A stretch of DNA of 7,589 nt from Gammaproteobacteria bacterium (GTDB taxonomy: Bacteria; Pseudomonadota; Gammaproteobacteria; Steroidobacterales; Steroidobacteraceae). The DNA lies in assembly GCA_030039615.1 (NCBI GenBank), contig JASHVF010000357.1, positions 1-7,589 on the forward strand, written 5' to 3'. The number at the start of each line of letters is the position of its first letter. The first letter of the stretch is position 1. The notes under the pieces were generated by a model, which saw only the letters and a program-made list of their open reading frames with translations, was not told the origin of the DNA and made no database searches. The position numbers and the translations under genes are program-made. Below, piece by piece: positions 1 to 4,659 of this stretch.

Positions 1-648
1 GATGTCGGCCCACCCGCGCACCCGGCGGTCCGAATGCGGCGCCGCCACCCGGGCAGGGACCGGGCGCCGCCGGCCGATGAGCCCCGCCGCACGCAGCTCG
101 CCGAACACGATCGCCGCGGTCAACACCGCGAGCAGCACGAGGGCCGCGACGCGCAGCCCCGCGAGCGTACCCTCAGGGATCGAGAGCCGCGCCAGGAGCC
201 GCTGCAGCCAGCCGTTGTCGCTCGGCGCGGGAGGTCGGGTGAGCACATCGTGCAGCCAGGCCTTGAAGCGCGCCCACCAGCCGCGGTGCTCGGCGGCGGA
301 GTAGTCGCGCAGGCTCGCGAGTACCGGTGCAAGCCGCTCGATGCGCGGCTGCTGAGCGCCGCCGGCGCGGTGCGACTCGCGCACGATCAGCGTGCGCAGC
401 TCGCGCAGACCGCGGCCCGAGAGGCCGTTGTCCGGCTTGTTCCAGTCACTCGGCAGCCACGCGCCCCACGGACTCGCCCTGAGGCTCGGCGCGAGATCCG
501 GGCAGAGCGCGGCAACCTTCGCATAGCCGACATCGAGCTGCGGGTCCAGCTGCCGGATGCAGCTATCGAGTGCCGCGAGCGCATCGCGCGCCGCGACGGC
601 CGGCGCCGCGGACAGCATCAGCACGAGCGCCAGCAGGGCGCGGCTCAT
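1..648 (-). CDS. Secreted/membrane-anchored protein, possible DUF4129-type protein (3' end cut off)
   Basis: This gene reads leftward and is open to the window edge (216 codons seen, no stop). I chose the ATG at 646-648 because it lies two bases after the stop of the upstream gene and opens directly into a Sec-type signal peptide: Arg3, a hydrophobic run at residues 4-14, and a likely cleavage near AVAA (17-20). Next come about 140 residues of presumed periplasmic domain with Cys30 and Cys49, which could form a disulfide, and a Trp-rich amphipathic stretch at 124-132. A single membrane segment follows at about 163-183, then an Arg-rich, probably cytoplasmic, tail. I do not recognise a domain in the visible part. 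The layout (signal peptide, soluble part, one membrane helix, then more protein) and the partner gene upstream fit proteins with a C-terminal DUF4129 domain, which would lie outside the window. The gene is real on start, coupling and composition; the family is inference. Confidence 0.7.
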   Translation of the reverse strand, partial: MSRALLALVLMLSAAPAVAARDALAALDSCIRQLDPQLDVGYAKVAALCPDLAPSLRASPWGAWLPSDWNKPDNGLSGRGLRELRTLIVRESHRAGGAQQPRIERLAPVLASLRDYSAAEHRGWWARFKAWLHDVLTRPPAPSDNGWLQRLLARLSIPEGTLAGLRVAALVLLAVLTAAIVFGELRAAGLIGRRRPVPARVAAPHSDRRVRGWADI

Positions 649-650
649 GG

Positions 651-1547
651 TCACCCGGCGGCGGCGAGTCTCAATGCGAGGTCGGCGCCTTCCTTGCGTA
701 CCGAGAGGTCGCCGTACACCGCCAGCATCAGGGCGCTGTAGAACGGCGCGGCGATCGCGCCGAGCACCACCACCACCACGCTCATGACGGCCGCCATCAC
801 CACCACGTCCCCGTGGGCGAGCACGGCGGCGACCGCGGTTCCGAGCAGGGTGGCGATGAAATAGAAGACGACCAGGATCACCAGCGCGACCGAGTAGATC
901 ACGAACAGCCGCCAGAAGCTCCCCGAGGTCAGGCGCCAGCTGTAGCCCAGGCTCGCGAGCGGCCCGCGGTCGGTGAGCACGTAGACGACCGTCGAGCATA
1001 TCCAGCGGATCACGATCCACGAGACGGCGAGCAGCGCGATCAGGGCGAAGATCACCGCGCTCCAGGCGGCGCCCTGGCCCGCTCCGGCACCGAAGCCGCG
1101 CAGCGCCCCGAGCGGCAGCGCCACCGCGATGATCACCGGGATCATGGTGGCCAGCATCGCGAGCATCATCACGATGACGATGAGCACGACGCCCGGGACG
1201 CGCGCCGCTCCCCGCCGCAGCTCCTCGCCCGCGGCGGTTTCCTGCCCGCGCACCAGCGCGTACTGCCGCAGCATCACGGCATTGGCGAACAGCAGCGCCA
1301 GGAACAACCCCACGATATAGCTCAGCCAGAAGATGCGGTCCTGCACCAGCGCGAGCCTCGAGGCGGGATCCACGCGCAGCCTGCCGTTCTTCGCCAGGTC
1401 GTAGAGGTTCGGCAGCTGGCCAAGGATCACACCGGCAATCCCGTACGGCAGGCACTTCACCAGCGTCGCGCCGAAGATGCGGAAGGCGGAGTCCAGGATC
1501 TCGCCGACCGACTGCGGACGCGACGGCGGATAGAGTATGTTGGCCAT
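651..1547 (-). CDS. Six-segment integral inner-membrane protein of unknown function
   Basis: This encodes 298 residues, strongly hydrophobic, with about six membrane segments at roughly 27-45, 73-92, 118-146, 160-187, 212-240 and 247-278. The N-terminus carries RPQSVGEILDSAFRIFG (10-26), and the C-terminus carries APFYSALMLAVYGDL (266-280) followed by RKEGADL (284-290). This head-and-tail pattern, GEILDxxF plus PF...YxDLxxRxEGxDL, is one I associate with membrane proteins annotated as glycerophosphodiester phosphodiesterase membrane domain or simply hypothetical. No catalytic phosphodiesterase domain is present. It is the first gene of a leftward operon whose second gene starts two bases after its stop. 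Proteins of this type often sit next to DUF4129/DUF4350/MoxR/DUF58 genes, a cluster linked by association to envelope maintenance. There is no Shine-Dalgarno sequence at a usable distance from the ATG; a TAAAAT box lies just upstream instead. The coding call is secure and the function unknown. Confidence 0.85.
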   Translation of the reverse strand: MANILYPPSRPQSVGEILDSAFRIFGATLVKCLPYGIAGVILGQLPNLYDLAKNGRLRVDPASRLALVQDRIFWLSYIVGLFLALLFANAVMLRQYALVRGQETAAGEELRRGAARVPGVVLIVIVMMLAMLATMIPVIIAVALPLGALRGFGAGAGQGAAWSAVIFALIALLAVSWIVIRWICSTVVYVLTDRGPLASLGYSWRLTSGSFWRLFVIYSVALVILVVFYFIATLLGTAVAAVLAHGDVVVMAAVMSVVVVVLGAIAAPFYSALMLAVYGDLSVRKEGADLALRLAAAG

Positions 1548-1553
1548 GGTGCG

Positions 1554-1582
1554 ATTTTACCGGGCTCCGGCACGGGTATGAC
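1554..1582 (-). promoter_or_regulatory. Putative promoter of the leftward membrane-protein operon, possibly leaderless
   Basis: On the minus strand, 1559-1554 reads TAAAAT, five of six matches to the sigma70 -10 consensus, in an AT-rich island within GC-rich DNA. Seventeen bases upstream, 1582-1577 reads GTCATA, a poor -35 (three of six). Counting the usual six bases after the -10 box puts the start site at 1547, which is the A of the start codon. The -35 part would lie inside the first codons of the divergent prmC gene. The call rests on motif reading only. Confidence 0.4.
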
Positions 1583-2435
1583 AGCGAATTCAACCTTGGG
1601 AGAGCTGCTCGAGACCGGCGCCGGGCGGTTGTCCACGGCCCCGGCGCTCGCCTCCGGCGGCACGCCCGACCTCGATGCGGAGTTGCTGCTCGCCCATGTT
1701 CTCGGCATCACGCGCGCGCGGCTCAGGTCCCATGCGGAGGACCCGGTGGGAGCGGGCGCGGTGCACCGCTTCCTCGAGCTGCTGGTGCGGCGCGCCAGCG
1801 GCGAGCCCCTCGCCTATCTCACCGGCCGGCGGGAGTTCTGGTCGCTCGATCTCGCGGTGACGCCGGCGGTGCTGATTCCGCGCCCTGAGACCGAGCTGCT
1901 GGTGGAGCGGGCGCTGGCGCTCGCCCCCGACACGCCGTGTCGCGTGGCGGACCTCGGCACCGGCTCGGGAGCCATCGCGCTGGCGCTGGCGCAGGAGCGG
2001 CCGCAATGGCGCATTGTCGCCACCGACGTCTCCGCGGCGGCGCTGGCCGTGGCGCGCGCCAATGCCGCGCGGCTCGGACTCGCGCGCGTCGAGTTCCTGG
2101 CCGGCAGCTGGTTCGCGCCGCTCGCGGAACGCCGTTTCGAGCTCATCGTGAGCAATCCGCCGTACGTGGCGGCCGACGATCCGGCGCTCGCCGACCCGGC
2201 GCTGATGCGCGAGCCGCGGCTCGCGCTCACGCCGGGGACGGACCCGCTCGCGCACCTGCGCATCCTGGCGCGCGGCGCCGCAGCCCACCTCGCTGCGGGC
2301 GGCTGGCTGCTGCTCGAGCATGGCGCGACGCAGGGGGAGGCGGTGCGGGCCGAGCTTGTCGCCGCGGGCTTCGCTCACGTACGCTCGCACCCCGATCTCG
2401 CGGGACACGAGCGTATGACGGAAGGACAACGATGA
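1578..2435 (+). CDS. prmC: Peptide chain release factor N5-glutamine methyltransferase PrmC
   Basis: PrmC (HemK family) transfers a methyl group from S-adenosylmethionine to the side-chain amide of the Gln in the GGQ motif of release factors RF1 and RF2, which speeds peptide release. It acts in the cytoplasm. The 285 residues match the usual length. Residues 1-90 are the helical N-terminal domain that grips the release factor, including GEPLAYLTGRREF (75-87). PRPETE (101-106) leads into the Rossmann methyltransferase domain with the SAM-binding DLGTGSG (125-131) and acidic D150. The catalytic NPPY (193-196), which holds the glutamine amide, is intact. The frame is open 336 codons further upstream, but that part is antisense to the membrane-protein gene. 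The ATG at 1578 starts the recognisable family N-terminus. The Shine-Dalgarno is weak. The stop overlaps the ppiB start (ATGA). prfA, often just upstream, is absent here. Confidence 0.96.
   Translation: MTANSTLGELLETGAGRLSTAPALASGGTPDLDAELLLAHVLGITRARLRSHAEDPVGAGAVHRFLELLVRRASGEPLAYLTGRREFWSLDLAVTPAVLIPRPETELLVERALALAPDTPCRVADLGTGSGAIALALAQERPQWRIVATDVSAAALAVARANAARLGLARVEFLAGSWFAPLAERRFELIVSNPPYVAADDPALADPALMREPRLALTPGTDPLAHLRILARGAAAHLAAGGWLLLEHGATQGEAVRAELVAAGFAHVRSHPDLAGHERMTEGQR
2420..2426 (+). promoter_or_regulatory. Ribosome binding site of ppiB, inside the end of prmC
   Basis: GGAAGGA lies five bases before the ppiB ATG and within the last codons of prmC. It fixes the start at 2432 and, with the ATGA overlap, indicates translational coupling of the two genes. 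Confidence 0.75.
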
Positions 2436-2923
2436 TCAGGTTCGAGACTTCGCACGGCGGCTTCACGGTCGAGCTGTTTCCCAAGGAGGCGCCGGCCACC
2501 GTGGAGAACTTCCTCAAGTACGTCGACGACGGCTTCTTCGACGGCACCATCTTCCACCGCATCGTGCCGGGCTTCGTGATCCAGGGCGGCGGCCTCACCA
2601 CCGACTTCGATAACAAGAAAACCCGCGCCCCGATCAGGAACGAGGCGCAGAACGGCCTCAAGAACACCCGCGGCTCGCTCTCCATGGCGCGCACCAGCGA
2701 CATCAACAGCGCCACCTCGCAGTTCTTCGTGAACCTGAGCGATAACGCCTTCCTCGATCACGGGCCGCGCGACTACGGCTACGCGGTGTTCGGCCGGGTG
2801 ACCGACGGCATCGAGGTCATCGACAGGATCGCCAAGGTCGCGACCGGCCGCCGCAAGGGTTACCAGGACGCCCCGCTCGAGGACGTGGTGATCGTCTCGG
2901 CGCGCCGCCTCGAGCCCAGGTAG
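2432..2923 (+). CDS. ppiB: Peptidyl-prolyl cis-trans isomerase B (cytoplasmic cyclophilin)
   Basis: This catalyses cis-trans isomerisation of peptide bonds before proline and so helps protein folding. It has 163 residues against 164 in E. coli PpiB and no signal peptide, so it should be cytoplasmic like PpiB rather than periplasmic like PpiA. The cyclophilin signature is complete: FHRIVPGFVIQGG (41-53) holds catalytic Arg43, Phe48 and Gln51. GLKNTRGSLSMAR (75-87) and SATSQFFVNL (93-102) form the proline pocket, and FLDH (107-110) follows. The tail, VATGRRKGYQDAPLEDVVI (136-154), is of the bacterial PpiB type. The position that is Trp in the GWGYCVF segment of E. coli PpiB (the cyclosporin-contact Trp of human CypA) is Tyr115 here, which predicts weak cyclosporin binding but should not stop catalysis. 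The gene overlaps the prmC stop and ends 15 bp before mtgA. Confidence 0.97.
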   Translation: MIRFETSHGGFTVELFPKEAPATVENFLKYVDDGFFDGTIFHRIVPGFVIQGGGLTTDFDNKKTRAPIRNEAQNGLKNTRGSLSMARTSDINSATSQFFVNLSDNAFLDHGPRDYGYAVFGRVTDGIEVIDRIAKVATGRRKGYQDAPLEDVVIVSARRLEPR

Positions 2924-2938
2924 TCGCAAGCGCTGGAC

Positions 2939-3664
2939 GTGCCGCACCGCGGCTCGATCGCCCGCCGGCTGCTCAAGATCGCGGGCGCCGTCGCGCTCGG
3001 CTGGCTGCTCGCCACCGCGATCCCGGTGCTGGTGCTGCGCTGGCTGCATCCGCTGACCAGCGCCTTCATGCTCGAGGCCGCCGCCGACGCCGCGTTCGCC
3101 GGCGAGCGCCGCTACCACACCGACTATCGCTGGGTGAGTCTCGAGCAGATCTCGCCGCACGCGGCGATCGCGGTCATCGCCTCCGAGGACCAGCAGTTCC
3201 CGTTCCACGCCGGCTTCGACTTCGACTCGATCCGCGAGGCGGTGCGCGCGAGCGAGCGCGGCAAGCGCCTGCGCGGCGCCAGCACCATCTCGCAGCAGGT
3301 GGCCAAGAACCTGTTCCTGTGGCCAGGCCACAGCTTCGTGCGCAAGGGACTGGAGGCGTACTTCACGGTGCTGATCGAGACGCTCTGGCCCAAGGAGCGC
3401 ATCCTCGAGATGTATCTCAACCTCGCCCAGTTCGGCGACGGGGTATACGGGGTGCAGGCGGCCGCGGAGCGCTTCTGGCGCAAGCCCGCGCTGCGCCTCA
3501 CGTCGGCGGAAGCCGCGCTGCTCGCGGCCGTGCTGCCGAATCCGCACCTCATGCATCCCGACCGGCCTTCGCGCTACGTGCTCGAGCGGCAGGCGTGGAT
3601 CCTCGGGCAGATGCGCGGCCTCGGCGGCGCCGGCTACCTGCGGGCGGTGGAGAAGGAGCGTTAG
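2939..3664 (+). CDS. mtgA: Monofunctional peptidoglycan glycosyltransferase MtgA (GT51)
   Basis: This polymerises lipid II into uncrosslinked glycan strands at the outer face of the inner membrane. It has 241 residues, like E. coli MtgA (242), and no transpeptidase domain. A basic N-terminus (RGSIARRLLK, 4-13) and one membrane anchor (about 14-36) lead into the GT51 domain. Motif 1 is EDQQFPFHAGFD (83-94) with catalytic Glu83. Motif 2 is RGASTISQQVAKNLFLW (112-128). Motif 3 starts RKGLE (135-139) with the second catalytic Glu139. Motif 4 is KERILEMYLN (152-161). AERFW (176-180) and LLAAVLPNP (194-202) complete the family pattern. All key residues are present. The start is GTG at 2939: it gives the usual basic-plus-anchor N-terminus, and no ATG lies between it and the anchor. 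The Shine-Dalgarno is poor, so coupling to ppiB 15 bp upstream is likely. Confidence 0.95.
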   Translation: MPHRGSIARRLLKIAGAVALGWLLATAIPVLVLRWLHPLTSAFMLEAAADAAFAGERRYHTDYRWVSLEQISPHAAIAVIASEDQQFPFHAGFDFDSIREAVRASERGKRLRGASTISQQVAKNLFLWPGHSFVRKGLEAYFTVLIETLWPKERILEMYLNLAQFGDGVYGVQAAAERFWRKPALRLTSAEAALLAAVLPNPHLMHPDRPSRYVLERQAWILGQMRGLGGAGYLRAVEKER

Positions 3665-3677
3665 CTGTGTTTAACAT
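3648..3677 (+). promoter_or_regulatory. Weak candidate promoter before the aldo/keto reductase gene
   Basis: TGGAGA (3648-3653, four of six to the -35 consensus) and TAACAT (3672-3677, four of six to the -10, keeping the key A2 and T6) are 18 bp apart. The -10 lies in a short AT-rich patch in the only wider gap of the plus-strand block. If real, it would give the reductase and tricorn genes their own transcript with a leader of about 20 bases. Chance matches of this quality are common. Confidence 0.22.
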
Positions 3678-3688
3678 GCAACGTTGCC

Positions 3689-3694
3689 AAGGAG
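3689..3694 (+). promoter_or_regulatory. Strong ribosome binding site deciding the reductase start
   Basis: AAGGAG lies eight bases before the ATG at 3703. It favours this start over the in-frame ATG at 3676, which has no Shine-Dalgarno sequence and would add nine residues (MQRCQGAAT) ahead of the export signal. Confidence 0.85.
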
Positions 3695-3702
3695 CCGCCA
3701 CC

Positions 3703-4647
3703 ATGGGCGAGCAGCTGCTGAGCCGACGACAGTTCACCGCGCGCTGCGCCGCTTTCGGCTTGTCGTTGCCCGCCTTGAGCCCGGCGCTGGCTGCCGCCCA
3801 GACGCTCGGCGGCACCACGGCCCCGACGCCTGCCGCGCGGACGGTGAGGCTTCCCGACGGCACTGCCGTGCCGGCACTCGGTCAGGGCTGCTGGCATCTC
3901 GGTCAGGGAAGACACCCGCCCGAGGTCGAGGAGGAGGCGCTGCGCACCGGCTTCTCGCTCGGCCTGACGCTGCTCGATACCTCTGGAAACTACGGCGGCG
4001 GCCGCTCCGAGCGGCTGCTGAGCCACGTGCTGGCCGGTCAGCGCGAGCGCATCTTTCTGGTGTCGAAGGTGGAACGCGATGAGATCGGCGGCGATGGCAT
4101 CGCGCGTGCCTGCGCGGCGAGCCTCGCGCGCCTCGGCACCGACTACCTGGATCTCTATCTGCTGCATTGGGACGTTCCGAGCGACCAGTTTCCCCCGCTG
4201 GTGGCGGCATTCGAGCAACTGCGCCGCGAGCGCAGGATCCGCGCCTGGGGCGTCTCCAACTTCAACGTCCGCCAGATGCAGGACCTGCTGCGTGTTCCCG
4301 ACGCCCATCGCTGCGCGACCAATCAGGTGCCCTACAGTCTCAACAACCGCCGCATCGAACGCGAGCTGCTGCCGTGGTGCCGAGAGCACCACATACCGGT
4401 CATGGCCTACTCGCCACTCGGGGGCGACAACAGGCTCGTGATCGCTGACCCGACGCTGGCGCAGCTCGGCGCCGCCCACGGTTGCGCGGCGGCCGCGGTA
4501 GCGCTCGCCTGGGTGATTCGCAGCGGCAGCGTCATCGCGATACCCGAAGCCGGCTCGCCGGCGCACGTGCGGGAAAACGCCGCGGCGCTCTCCCTGCAGC
4601 TCACCGCAGCGGACCTCCAGACCCTCGACAGGGCGTTCCCCGCCTGA
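3703..4647 (+). CDS. YeaE-like aldo/keto reductase with apparent Tat signal peptide
   Basis: This is a 314-residue NAD(P)H-dependent oxidoreductase of the aldo/keto reductase superfamily, which reduces aldehydes or ketones to alcohols. The N-terminus has a twin-arginine signal: SRRQF (7-11), a hydrophobic stretch (16-31) and a likely cleavage near ALAAA (28-32). The mature enzyme would then be exported folded to the periplasm. The (beta/alpha)8 barrel begins at VRLPDGTAVPALGQGCW (48-64). The catalytic tetrad is complete: Asp92 in LLDTSGNY, Tyr97, Lys122 in LVSKV, and His155 in LYLLHWD. Cofactor and barrel signatures follow: WGVSNF (182-187), NQVPY (207-211) and AYSPLGG (235-241). Overall it resembles E. 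coli YeaE from memory. At the C-terminal cofactor motif, the usual IPK...R..EN is IPEAGSPAHVREN (280-292). Glu282 replaces the Lys and His288 the Arg that normally bind the NADP 2'-phosphate. The substrate is unknown. Its stop is 12 bp from the tricorn gene. Confidence 0.92.
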   Translation: MGEQLLSRRQFTARCAAFGLSLPALSPALAAAQTLGGTTAPTPAARTVRLPDGTAVPALGQGCWHLGQGRHPPEVEEEALRTGFSLGLTLLDTSGNYGGGRSERLLSHVLAGQRERIFLVSKVERDEIGGDGIARACAASLARLGTDYLDLYLLHWDVPSDQFPPLVAAFEQLRRERRIRAWGVSNFNVRQMQDLLRVPDAHRCATNQVPYSLNNRRIERELLPWCREHHIPVMAYSPLGGDNRLVIADPTLAQLGAAHGCAAAAVALAWVIRSGSVIAIPEAGSPAHVRENAAALSLQLTAADLQTLDRAFPA

Positions 4648-4659
4648 GAGAAGAGCGTT

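Noticed and set aside
2..741. Plus-strand open frames over the left edge
   Set aside because: They are Arg/Pro-rich and without domains. The minus strand carries a signal-peptide protein coupled to the upstream gene, which explains the region better.
1129..1320. A small plus-strand frame rich in Met, Ile, Ser and Thr, resembling a short peptide
   Set aside because: It is the complement of the codons for a membrane helix in the minus-strand gene. It has no ribosome binding site and no independent support.
570..1577. An N-terminal extension of PrmC by 336 residues, including His/Asp-rich runs
   Set aside because: The extension is the antisense of the Val/Met/Ile-rich membrane-protein gene. 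PrmC of normal length begins at 1578, and the extra part has no family similarity that I can see.
2375..3556. A 393-codon minus-strand frame antisense to ppiB and mtgA
   Set aside because: Both plus-strand genes have complete catalytic motifs. The antisense product is low-complexity, with no recognisable domain or ribosome binding site.
3665..3702. A possible terminator or small RNA in the mtgA-reductase gap
   Set aside because: The 38 bases contain no inverted repeat followed by a T-run. Only the ribosome binding site and a weak promoter-like box could be supported.
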